Source of the DNA: an uncultured Lysobacteraceae bacterium
GTDB lineage: Bacteria; Pseudomonadota; Gammaproteobacteria; Xanthomonadales; Xanthomonadaceae
Length of the DNA stretch: 64,000 bases
Assembly: GCA_937897645.1 (NCBI GenBank)
Contig: CALCNV010000140.1
Coordinates: 124,001-188,000 of the forward strand
Reading direction: 5' to 3'
The notes beneath the pieces are model-generated. The model was not told the origin of the DNA. It ran no database searches and worked only from the letters and a program-made list of their open reading frames with translations. The translations under genes and the position numbers were made by a program. This document shows positions 6,451 to 15,163 of this stretch, piece after piece. Position 1 is the stretch's first letter, and the number at the start of each line of letters is the position of its first letter.

Positions 6451-8741
6451 CGTTTGGCGCGGGCCAGCGCGTCGGCCACCACGTCCTGAGTCAGTACAGT
6501 CGGCAACACTTCGCCTTCGCCGCCGTCATTGGGGAACACCACGTACAGCGGCACGCCCACGGCGTTGTGTTGTTCCAGGAAGGCGGTGATGGCCGGGTCC
6601 ACGTTGGTCCAGTCGCCCTGCATGAACACCGCATCGGCCTGCTGCATCGCCGCCTTGAACGCATCGCGGCTGAGCACGGCTTTCTCGTTGGCCTTGCAGG
6701 TCACGCACCAGTCGGCGGTCATGTCCACGAACACGACGCGGCCTTCGCCACGCAGCGCGGCCAAACGCGCTGCCGAATACGGCTCCACGCCTTCAGCTGT
6801 CGTCGCATGGTTTGCCGCAGGCGGCAGGCGATGCACCAGCACCAGCGGCACCAAGGACGCCAGCAGCAAGCCGATCGCCAAGGTGCGACGCAGCGGTGCC
6901 ACCTGCAGACGCAGGCGTTGGTACCACCACAGCCCCAGCGCCAGCAGCACCAGGCCCACCATCACCAATCCGATCGCATCCACGCCGCGCTGCTTGCCCA
7001 GCACCCACACCAGCCACGCCGCGGTCAGGTACATGGGGAAGGCGAGGAACTGCTTCAGCGTTTCCATCCATGCGCCCGGCTTGGGCAAGCGCTGCGCCAG
7101 TGCCGGAATGAAACCGATCAGCAGGAACGGCAACGCCAATCCCAATCCAAGGAAGGCGAACACCAGCATCGCCACCGGCGTGGACGTAGTAAAGGCGAAC
7201 GCCAATGCCGCACCCATGAACGGCGCGGTACAGGGGCTGGCGATGACCACCGCCAGCACGCCGGTGAAGAAATCCCCGGCCGGACCGCTGCGTGCAGTCA
7301 ATTCATGACCAGCGCCGGCGAAACGGTGCCCCAGCGCAAACACGCCCGACAAACTCAAGCCGACCGCGAACATCACGTAGACGAGCGCCCCGATCACCAG
7401 CGGCTGCTGCAGCTGGAAACCCCAGCCCATCGCCTGTCCCGCCGCGCGCAGCGCCAGCGCAATCGCGCCGACGGCCATGAAGCTCAACAGCACGCCCGCC
7501 GTGTACCAGAGCGCGCTGGTGCGGGCGTGGCCACCGCTGCGTCCGCTGTCCGCAAGCGACAGTGCCTTCAGCGACAACACCGGCAGCACGCAGGGCATCA
7601 GGTTGAGGATGAGGCCACCGCCGAAGGCGAGCAGCAGGGCGAGGAACAGGTTGGTGGTTCTTGGTTGTTGGTTGTTGGTGGGGTTTGCGGCTTTTTCGAG
7701 TATGTCGGCGGGCGGGGTGGTGCGGGGGACTTCTTGCGCTGGCGTCGTGCTGGCTGCGGCGGTCGTGGGTACGGTCGCACCGGGCAGGGCCGGGATAAGC
7801 GTGGGGGTTGCTGCTTCGGCCAAATCTTCCGCCGGAGTCACCGCGCCTTTAGGAATCGCCACCGCCACCGCACGCGTCATCGGCGGATAGCAGATACCGT
7901 CGTTCTGGCAGCCCTGGAAGGTCACCTTGAGCGTGGCGTTGGCGGCATCACCGTGCGTGCGCAGCAGCGGTACCGCAACTTCGGCCTGGTCGAAATACAC
8001 GACCACGTCGCCGAAGTGTTCGTCGCGGTGCGAAACGCCTTTCGGCCAGTTCGGCTGCCCCAGGCGAATGCCTTTCGCGCCCTCAAGGCTCATCGTGGTG
8101 CGGTCGCGGTAGAGGTAATACCCGGGCGTCGGTGTGAACCGCAGGAGCAACTGGTTGCCGTCGTAGGCAATGGCTTCGAAGGCGAAGGCCTGTTCCTGCG
8201 GAAGTGGTAGTGCATCCACGCCAGTGGTCGCGGCGGCCGGGGCTCCCAGCAAAGGCAGCCCTGTGCCGCGCGCTGCGCCGACAATTCCCAAGCCAGTGCC
8301 ATTGCCAGCCGGAGGCAAGGGCACGGTCAGGGTGCGAGTCTGGGGCGGGTAGCAGATGCCGGCATCGGCACAGCCCTGGTACTTCACCTTCAGGGTGACG
8401 CTGTCGGCACCCGCGGCGGCCGCGCCTTCAAAGGCGGCGGCCAGGGTGCCGCGGTAGGTTTCGACGTCGCCGAAGAACTCGTCGGTGTAGGCCTTGCCCT
8501 TGGGCATCTTCAGCACGCCGCCTTCGAAGCCGCCCGTGGCCTCCACGCTGGTACGGTGCCGGTACAGGTAATAGCCGTCGTGGATCTTCCATTGCAGCTC
8601 GATGCGGTCGCGGCTGGGCGCGCTGGCGCTGAGCACGAAGGCTTCGTCCACCGGCAGCAGGTCGTCCTCGCTGACCGCCCAGGCGGGTGCGACGGCAAAG
8701 GCAAGGACGAGCAGGGCCAGCAGGCGTTGCAACAGGGTCAT
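6447..8741 (-). CDS. dsbD: Thiol:disulfide interchange protein DsbD with two tandem N-terminal domains
   Basis: The chosen ATG at 8741 gives 764 residues with a clean signal peptide (LLALLVLAFAVAPAWA); the reading frame is open further upstream, but only through a repeat element. Two copies of the periplasmic nDsbD-like domain follow: the first ends QGCADAGICYPPQT, the second QGCQNDGICYPPMT, each with a Cys pair. A Pro/Thr-rich linker leads to eight transmembrane helices with the redox cysteines in LMPCVLPVLSLKALSLA and SPCTAPFMG. The C-terminal thioredoxin domain has WCVTCKANE. E. coli DsbD has one N-terminal domain and about 565 residues, so this is a longer form. It passes electrons from cytoplasmic thioredoxin to periplasmic partners such as the coupled TlpA-like protein. 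Confidence 0.93.
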   Translation of the reverse strand: MTLLQRLLALLVLAFAVAPAWAVSEDDLLPVDEAFVLSASAPSRDRIELQWKIHDGYYLYRHRTSVEATGGFEGGVLKMPKGKAYTDEFFGDVETYRGTLAAAFEGAAAAGADSVTLKVKYQGCADAGICYPPQTRTLTVPLPPAGNGTGLGIVGAARGTGLPLLGAPAAATTGVDALPLPQEQAFAFEAIAYDGNQLLLRFTPTPGYYLYRDRTTMSLEGAKGIRLGQPNWPKGVSHRDEHFGDVVVYFDQAEVAVPLLRTHGDAANATLKVTFQGCQNDGICYPPMTRAVAVAIPKGAVTPAEDLAEAATPTLIPALPGATVPTTAAASTTPAQEVPRTTPPADILEKAANPTNNQQPRTTNLFLALLLAFGGGLILNLMPCVLPVLSLKALSLADSGRSGGHARTSALWYTAGVLLSFMAVGAIALALRAAGQAMGWGFQLQQPLVIGALVYVMFAVGLSLSGVFALGHRFAGAGHELTARSGPAGDFFTGVLAVVIASPCTAPFMGAALAFAFTTSTPVAMLVFAFLGLGLALPFLLIGFIPALAQRLPKPGAWMETLKQFLAFPMYLTAAWLVWVLGKQRGVDAIGLVMVGLVLLALGLWWYQRLRLQVAPLRRTLAIGLLLASLVPLVLVHRLPPAANHATTAEGVEPYSAARLAALRGEGRVVFVDMTADWCVTCKANEKAVLSRDAFKAAMQQADAVFMQGDWTNVDPAITAFLEQHNAVGVPLYVVFPNDGGEGEVLPTVLTQDVVADALARAKR

Positions 8742-8799
8742 CGGGTCGATCTTGAGGTGGGCCGGACGGCCGACAAGGGTAACCGCTGCGCACGGACAT

Positions 8800-8942
8800 G
8801 TAGGAGCGGGCCCTGCCTGCGGTGCACGATGCCCTGTTGTCTGTAGGTCCGAGCTTGCTCGGATGCCCTTGATCTTCGCGAAATGCATCCGAGCAAGCTC
8901 GGACCTATGAGGGCAAGGGCATCCGGGCAAGCTCGGACCTAC
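8800..8942. repeat. Cluster of GTAG palindromic repeat arms
   Basis: Four arms are present: GTAGGAGCGGGCCCTGCC at 8800, GTAGGTCCGAGCTTGCTCGG at 8843-8866, its complement at 8885-8907, and a further complement copy ending GCTCGGACCTAC at 8919-8942. The last arm has a one-base change (CCGGGCAAGC) and has no left partner of its own type. It lies between the divergent dsbD and groES genes and ends only 28 bases before the groES heat-shock promoter. Confidence 0.8.
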
Positions 8943-8970
8943 GTCAGGAGTCATCAGCTGTGGCTTTGCC

Positions 8971-8999
8971 CTTGAAAGGACGAAAGCACCGCCCCATGT
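8971..8999 (+). promoter_or_regulatory. Heat-shock (sigma-32) promoter of groESL
   Basis: CTTGAAA at 8971-8977 and CCCCATGT at 8992-8999 are separated by 14 bases. Both match the known sigma-32 consensus (CTTGAA, 13-17 bases, CCCCATNT). Transcription would start near 9006, about 110 bases before the groES start codon, and would include the CIRCE element in the leader. Confidence 0.88.
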
Positions 9000-9041
9000 A
9001 TCCAGCACTCCCGGCTCGGCCGGGTTTTTATACCTGCAATG

Positions 9042-9068
9042 CTGGCACTCACCCGGTACGAGTGCTAA
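9042..9068. promoter_or_regulatory. CIRCE operator (HrcA binding site)
   Basis: CTGGCACTC (9042-9050), a 9-base spacer, then GAGTGCTAA (9060-9068). The right arm is identical to the CIRCE consensus and the left arm differs at two of nine positions (consensus TTAGCACTC). The 9-base spacing is exact. It lies in the predicted groES leader, so HrcA repression and sigma-32 activation would both act here. Confidence 0.88.
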
Positions 9069-9115
9069 CATCGCCGCCCCTTTCCCTGTTTAATCAATCA
9101 CTTAAGAGGATTGAA

Positions 9116-9406
9116 ATGAGCAATATCAAGCCGTTGTACGACCGCGTCGTCATCAAGCGCGTCGAAGAAGAGAAGTTGTCCGCTGGCGGCATCGTCATTC
9201 CGGACTCCGCCACCGAGAAGCCCATCAAGGGCAACGTGATCGCCGTCGGCGACGGCAAGGCCCTGGACAACGGCACCGTCCGCGCGCCCAAGGTGAAGGT
9301 CGGCGACCAGGTCCTGTTCGGCAAGTACAGCGGCACGGAAGTGAAGCTGGACGGCACCGACTACCTGGTGGTGAAGGAAGACGACATCTTCGCCATCCTC
9401 GGCTGA
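9116..9406 (+). CDS. groES: Co-chaperonin GroES
   Basis: A protein of 96 residues, the standard GroES length, starting MSNIKPLYDRVVIKRVEEE with an AAGAGG Shine-Dalgarno sequence. It forms the heptameric lid on GroEL. Recognisable features are the mobile-loop region with SAGGIVIPDSATEKP and the C-terminal YLVVKEDDIFAILG. An upstream in-frame extension exists but would run through the CIRCE site and is rejected. Confidence 0.98.
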   Translation: MSNIKPLYDRVVIKRVEEEKLSAGGIVIPDSATEKPIKGNVIAVGDGKALDNGTVRAPKVKVGDQVLFGKYSGTEVKLDGTDYLVVKEDDIFAILG

Positions 9407-9419
9407 TCCATTTTGATTT

Positions 9420-9486
9420 GTAGAGCCGAGCTTGCTCGGCTGCTTTCGGCTCCACGCGAAAGGCATCCGAGCAAGCTCGGACCTAC
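9420..9486. repeat. GTAG palindromic repeat inside the groES-groEL operon
   Basis: The left arm GTAGAGCCGAGCTTGCTCGG (from 9420) and the right arm ending GAGCAAGCTCGGACCTAC (to 9486) frame a 19-base spacer. The arms are of two different subtypes (GTAGAGCC versus GGACCTAC), so this element looks chimeric. It occupies more than half of the 126-base groES-groEL spacer and would form a strong hairpin in the shared mRNA. Confidence 0.8.
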
Positions 9487-9532
9487 AGAAACCTAAAGAC
9501 CCGTTACCCAACCATTTTCTGGAGTTCCACTC

Positions 9533-11179
<1,647 letters not shown>

Positions 11180-11207
11180 TCCGGCCAGGCCCGTTACATG
11201 CAATATG

Positions 11208-11236
11208 AAAAACCCCGCCGCGAGGCGGGGTTTTTC
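11208..11236 (+). terminator. Rho-independent terminator after groEL
   Basis: Stem AAAAACCCCGCC / GGCGGGGTTTTT with a GCGA loop, followed by the U-tract (11231-11235). It ends the groESL transcript 30-60 bases after the groEL stop. Confidence 0.93.
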
Positions 11237-11325
11237 TTGGTGTTTCGGTTGACCCAAGCCTCTGATTCCTAAAGGTTTGGCGAAAAACTATGGTGCCTGC
11301 CCAAGATGGGCTTAAGTCGCAGGCT

Positions 11326-11404
11326 GCCTTGCATACAGCACAAAAATAACTCTATATTGCAGACAGCCTTTAATACAGAACGAAATCCTGCCCATATGCA
11401 AGGC
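11326..11404 (+). promoter_or_regulatory. Candidate fic promoter and operator repeats
   Basis: GCCTTGCATACAG starts at 11326 and GCCTTTAATACAG at 11366, exactly 40 bases apart. TATGCAAGGC at 11395-11404 is the exact reverse complement of the first ten bases of the first copy. TTGCAT (11329-11334) and TATATT (11353-11358), 18 bases apart, could be the -35 and -10 boxes, so the first repeat would overlap the -35 box. The region is AT-rich. It is a plausible autoregulatory site for the Fic protein, whose C-terminus looks like a winged helix. This is inference from spacing and symmetry. Confidence 0.5.
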
Positions 11405-11412
11405 AAGCTCAT

Positions 11413-12615
11413 ATGAATGCGCAAGATCCGCTGGGGGCGAGCAATGTCATGCGGCATCGTGCGGGGCGATATATCTCACAGCCCACCGGCTACCGCGCCT
11501 TTGTTCCTGCATCGCTCCCCCCGCAGCCACTCCCGCACTTGATAGGCGAACTGCAGACCTTGCTGTCGCATGCAGACCGTGCCTTGGGCCGCCTTGATGG
11601 TTCCATCCAGACCTTGCCCAACCCGGATCTGTTCGTCTTCATGTATGTGCGCAAGGAGGCAGTGCTGTCCAGCCAAATCGAAGGCACGCAGAGCTCTCTG
11701 CAGGATCTGCTGGCTGCCGAGGCACAGATCCTGGCACCGGATAGGCCACGTGATGTGGACGAAGTGGTCAATTACGTCAACGCAATGAACTACGGCATAT
11801 CACGGCTGCAGGAACTGCCGGTGTCGGTACGCCTGATCCGCGAAATCCATGAGCGTCTCTTGCAGGGTGTGCGCGGCATGCGGCTGACACCCGGGGAACT
11901 ACGTCGTTCTCAGAACTGGATCGGTCCGGCGGGCTGCACTTTGAACGAAGCGATCTTCGTACCGCCGCCTCCGCATGAGGTACCCGTTGCACTGGGTGCG
12001 CTGGAGAATTTCCTCCACGCCGAAAGCGAGTTGCCGCAGTTGGTCCAGATAGGTCTGGCGCATGCACAGTTCGAGACTATCCACCCCTTCCTCGATGGCA
12101 ATGGCCGCGTGGGTCGGCTGCTGATTACATTCCTACTATGCCAGCGCGACATTCTGGTGAAGCCGGTATTGTACCTGTCCCACTTTTTCAAACAGCATCG
12201 TGCCGAGTACTACGAGCGGCTGCAGGCGGTACGCGACCGGGGCGACTGGGAGGGTTGGTTGGCATTTTTCCTGCGCGGCGTAGCCAGTGTCAGCCGCGAG
12301 GCGACCGAAACCGCGCGACGCATCCTGGCGTTGCGTGAGGATCATCGTGCGCGAGTGACGACGGGCCTGGGCCGTGCTGCCGGCAATGGTCACAAGGTTC
12401 TTGAGCACTTGTATCAACGCCCCATTGTATCGGTGGCCGATGTGGAGACATTGACCGGCACTTCTTACACGGCCGCCAATGTGCTGGTCTCGCGCTTGGT
12501 GGAGCTGGGCGTGCTGGTGGAAGCCACTGGCTACCGACGTAACCGGTTGTTTCGCTACCAGGCCTACATAGATCTGTTTGGCGAACGTGGCGATGAGGCA
12601 CAGGAGACTGCGTAG
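11413..12615 (+). CDS. Fic-domain AMP-transferase, class II, with C-terminal winged helix
   Basis: A protein of 400 residues. The Fic catalytic motif HPFLDGNGRVGRLL begins at residue 224, with the conserved His, Asp-Gly-Asn-Gly and Arg. An autoinhibitory motif S-S-Q-I-E-G lies at residues 86-91, N-terminal to the Fic core, which defines class II. A substrate flap is likely near NEAIFVPPPPHEV. The last 100 residues, after the core, look like a winged helix-turn-helix (VSVADVETLTGTSYTAANVLVSRLVELGVL). It would transfer AMP from ATP to a Ser, Thr or Tyr of a target, possibly itself. No partner antitoxin gene is adjacent, as expected for class II. Terminators flank it on both sides. Confidence 0.9.
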   Translation: MNAQDPLGASNVMRHRAGRYISQPTGYRAFVPASLPPQPLPHLIGELQTLLSHADRALGRLDGSIQTLPNPDLFVFMYVRKEAVLSSQIEGTQSSLQDLLAAEAQILAPDRPRDVDEVVNYVNAMNYGISRLQELPVSVRLIREIHERLLQGVRGMRLTPGELRRSQNWIGPAGCTLNEAIFVPPPPHEVPVALGALENFLHAESELPQLVQIGLAHAQFETIHPFLDGNGRVGRLLITFLLCQRDILVKPVLYLSHFFKQHRAEYYERLQAVRDRGDWEGWLAFFLRGVASVSREATETARRILALREDHRARVTTGLGRAAGNGHKVLEHLYQRPIVSVADVETLTGTSYTAANVLVSRLVELGVLVEATGYRRNRLFRYQAYIDLFGERGDEAQETA

Positions 12616-12671
12616 TTACCCGGATGGTGGGCTTTGCACGGATCCACACAGCACTGCACGCCAAGCAATAC

Positions 12672-12700
12672 CGAAAGGCCCGCCACGCGCGGGCCTTTCG
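12672..12700 (+). terminator. Rho-independent terminator after fic
   Basis: Stem CGAAAGGCCCGC / GCGGGCCTTTCG with a CACGC-type loop, about 57 bases after the fic stop, followed by TTTA. The U-tract is short. Confidence 0.75.
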
Positions 12701-12753
12701 TTTATGTGAGACGGCCCGGTACTCTAGGCATGTTTCCACGCACCGGGTTTCCA

Positions 12754-14817
12754 ATGATCGGCAGCAAAGCGCTTTCCGTAACGCCGTTGCTGCGCATGTT
12801 CGCGTTGCTGTGCCTGGCACTGCTCAATGGCTGTGCGGTGGTATCGGTCAAGGAAAAAGGCGCGACCGAGGCCGACTTCGCCCGTCGCGCGGACGTGCTC
12901 AGCACCGGTCGCCTCAGCGCCGACGCCAGCGCGAACCTGGCCATCGCCGGGCTGTTGGTGGACAACTGCCAGCGTGAACCCGAACCCTGCGCGGCCGTCC
13001 TGCGTGAAGCGGTGCCGGAGGAAGCCTGCCTGGCGACGATGGCGGAAGTACGTACGCTGCGCATGCAGGCGGCCAGTGAGCGCAACGCCATGCAGGCTGC
13101 GCCTGAAATTGCCGCGCATGAAGCCATCGACGTAGCCCGCTGGGCCTACGCCTACTTGTTCATGACCCAGCGCACGCCCGAGCAACGCGTGTTCGAAGTA
13201 CGCCAGGAGCGCGTGCTGCGCCTCTACAACCGTGCGGTGGAAGTGACCGCGCAAGCCTTGTTCAATCTGGCGCGTTCGCGTGGCCAAACCCCCAGCCAGA
13301 TGCAGAACGTGCATAACCTGCGCCTGGGCGTCGAACTCCACGGTTTCGATGACGAGCGCGGCACCATACCCGAGTCCTTGCTGGCGTCGGACACGCTGGG
13401 TTTCGAGAACCTGCGTGCGGTGTTCCGCCGCGATGGTTTTGGCAGCAACCTGGTGGCGGTGTTCCCGCGCCCGGTCGATGGCGTGGTTGCGGATCCAGTC
13501 GTCATCGAGACAGCGAACGCAGCGGCGGCACTGGCAGGGGATGAGACGGCCGAAGCGGTTGAAGTCGTCGACGTGGACGCTGCGCAGTTGCCGGTGGATG
13601 CAGTGGCAGTCAACACGCCACCTGCACCGCCCTCGCGTCCGCCCTTCCGCGACACGCGCTTCCTCTCGGTCACCAGCACGTTGGGTTTCAAGGGCGATAC
13701 CTTGGCCGAAGTATTGGCGACCGAAGACGTGACCCTGGATGTCTTCAATCCCTACCACCACGACAGCAAGACCATCGCCGGTCGCACCGTCCCGCTGGCG
13801 GCGAATTTCTCCGCCGCCTATGGCGTGTGGCTGGCGCGTTCGGAACTCGCGCGCCTGAGTCTGTCCAGCCTGCTGCGCCCGAAACAGACGCGCCCCTTCG
13901 CGCCACGCGTCTACCTCAACCAGCCCTACGATCCCGACAAGCGCGTGGTGGTGCTGGTACACGGTCTTGCCAGTAGTCCCGAGGCGTGGGTGAACCTGGC
14001 CAACGAATTGCTGGGCGAGAGCGAGCTGCGCGACCACTACCAGATCTGGCAGGTGTTCTATCCCAACAACCTGGGCATCTTGGCCAGTCGAGCGCGCATC
14101 GACGAAGCCTTGCGCATCACCTTCAACCATTTCGATCCCGAAGGCGTGCATCGCGCCAGCCAGGAGGCTGTGCTGGTCGGCCACAGCATGGGTGGGGTGA
14201 TCTCGCGGTTGCTGGTCAGCAACAGTGGCGACCAGGTCCTGCAACGCTCGTTGCAATCACTGCCGCCTGACCAGGCGGCTGCACTTGCGAAAGAGCCACG
14301 CGTGCAGGAACTGGGCGTCTTCGAGCCGCTGCCTTACGTGGGCCGTGCGGTGTTCCTGGCCGCGCCGCACCGTGGCGCGGAACTCAATGATGCCTGGCCG
14401 ATCCGGGTCGTGCGGCGTGCGATCCGCCTGCCGTTCGAGGTCCTGAATGAAGCCTCCGACCTGTTCCAGCGCAACAGCCTGGACGAAGCAACCCTGCAGC
14501 AGGTCGGCTTCCGTGCGGGCCGTCCGTCCACTGGTCCGGACGACCTGAGTCCCGGCTCGCTGTTCATGCAGGCCACGTCGGACTTGCCCATCAAGGCGGG
14601 CCTGCCGTTCCACACCATCGTGGGGGTTCGTGATCCTTCCGTGCCCTTGGCGCAATCCAGTGATGGCGCCGTGCCGTACGCCAGCGCGCATTTGGCTGAT
14701 GCAGTATCGGAGAAAGCGGTCATACCCTCGGGCCACAGCGTGCAGGAAACTCCCGGCGCCATCATGGAATTGCGACGCATCCTGCGGCTGGACATGGAAA
14801 GCAGTGCCACGCCGTAG
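12754..14817 (+). CDS. Lipoprotein with alpha/beta-hydrolase domain
   Basis: The start at 12754 gives 687 residues; an ATG at 12730 is possible. The N-terminus is a lipoprotein signal ending LALLNGC, with lipidated Cys at residue 27, so it is probably tethered to the outer or inner membrane. The first 370 residues are not recognised. The hydrolase domain begins with VVVLVHGLASSPEAW, and the nucleophile elbow GHSMGG has its Ser at about residue 478. The catalytic His is probably in SGHSVQETP near the C-terminus. The fold and elbow resemble lipases and acyltransferases; the substrate is unknown. It stands alone after a terminator. Confidence 0.8.
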   Translation: MIGSKALSVTPLLRMFALLCLALLNGCAVVSVKEKGATEADFARRADVLSTGRLSADASANLAIAGLLVDNCQREPEPCAAVLREAVPEEACLATMAEVRTLRMQAASERNAMQAAPEIAAHEAIDVARWAYAYLFMTQRTPEQRVFEVRQERVLRLYNRAVEVTAQALFNLARSRGQTPSQMQNVHNLRLGVELHGFDDERGTIPESLLASDTLGFENLRAVFRRDGFGSNLVAVFPRPVDGVVADPVVIETANAAAALAGDETAEAVEVVDVDAAQLPVDAVAVNTPPAPPSRPPFRDTRFLSVTSTLGFKGDTLAEVLATEDVTLDVFNPYHHDSKTIAGRTVPLAANFSAAYGVWLARSELARLSLSSLLRPKQTRPFAPRVYLNQPYDPDKRVVVLVHGLASSPEAWVNLANELLGESELRDHYQIWQVFYPNNLGILASRARIDEALRITFNHFDPEGVHRASQEAVLVGHSMGGVISRLLVSNSGDQVLQRSLQSLPPDQAAALAKEPRVQELGVFEPLPYVGRAVFLAAPHRGAELNDAWPIRVVRRAIRLPFEVLNEASDLFQRNSLDEATLQQVGFRAGRPSTGPDDLSPGSLFMQATSDLPIKAGLPFHTIVGVRDPSVPLAQSSDGAVPYASAHLADAVSEKAVIPSGHSVQETPGAIMELRRILRLDMESSATP

Positions 14818-14824
14818 TAACGAT

Positions 14825-14903
14825 GTAGGAGCGATGTAGGAGCGACGTAAGTCGCGATGAAGCTTTCCCACGAACCCCGCATCGCGACTTACGTCGCTCC
14901 TAC
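14825..14903. repeat. GTAGGAGCGACG palindromic repeat
   Basis: The left arm GTAGGAGCGACGTAAGTCGC (from 14836) and the right arm GCGACTTACGTCGCTCCTAC (to 14903) flank a 19-base spacer. A partial extra copy, GTAGGAGCGAT, precedes it at 14825. The same arm sequence occurs at 41090 and 55107. Confidence 0.85.
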
Positions 14904-14982
14904 GACGTTCTTGCACGATCATCTCCCTGGTTGCATCTGAAACAGTCGCGCGCGGTAAATGCCCGTGGTATCTCTGTCGCCC

Positions 14983-15066
14983 ATGAACCTGTCTTCCGCC
15001 CTCTTTATCCGCTGGTATTACCGCAACCCAACGCCATCGGCGGAGGAAGGGCAGCGTTCGTTCTAG
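14983..15066 (+). CDS. Putative aromatic-amino-acid leader peptide
   Basis: A 27-codon reading frame starting MNLSSALFIRWYYRNPTP. It contains consecutive Trp-Tyr-Tyr codons (15013-15021) and a Phe three codons earlier. It lies 97 bases before the DAHP synthase start and is followed by a terminator whose left arm can pair with codons 19-21 of this peptide. That is the arrangement of a ribosome-mediated attenuator: stalling at Trp or Tyr codons would free the antiterminator pairing. The weak point is that no clear Shine-Dalgarno precedes the ATG. This is inference from layout. Confidence 0.6.
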   Translation: MNLSSALFIRWYYRNPTPSAEEGQRSF

Positions 15067-15120
15067 GTGTGACACCAGAAGAATTCCCCTGAAGCCGCCG
15101 GCACAACTGGCGGCTTTTTT
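15038..15120 (+). terminator. Attenuator with alternative pairing before DAHP synthase gene
   Basis: The terminator stem AAGCCGCC (15092-15099) / GGCGGCTT (15109-15116) runs into T15115-15120. The upstream CGGCGG (15038-15043), inside the leader peptide, can pair with CCGCCG (15095-15100), which would break the terminator. The two structures are mutually exclusive, and the Trp-Tyr-Tyr codons lie 17-25 bases before the antiterminator arm. Confidence 0.65.
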
Positions 15121-15163
15121 ATTGCCTGCAATACCGCAAACCTTATTGAACTGGAGAACCCGC

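Noticed and set aside
8742..9071. N-terminal extension of DsbD to 874 residues
   Set aside because: The extra residues are translated from a repeat element and from the groES promoter region; the internal Met at 8741 gives a normal signal peptide.
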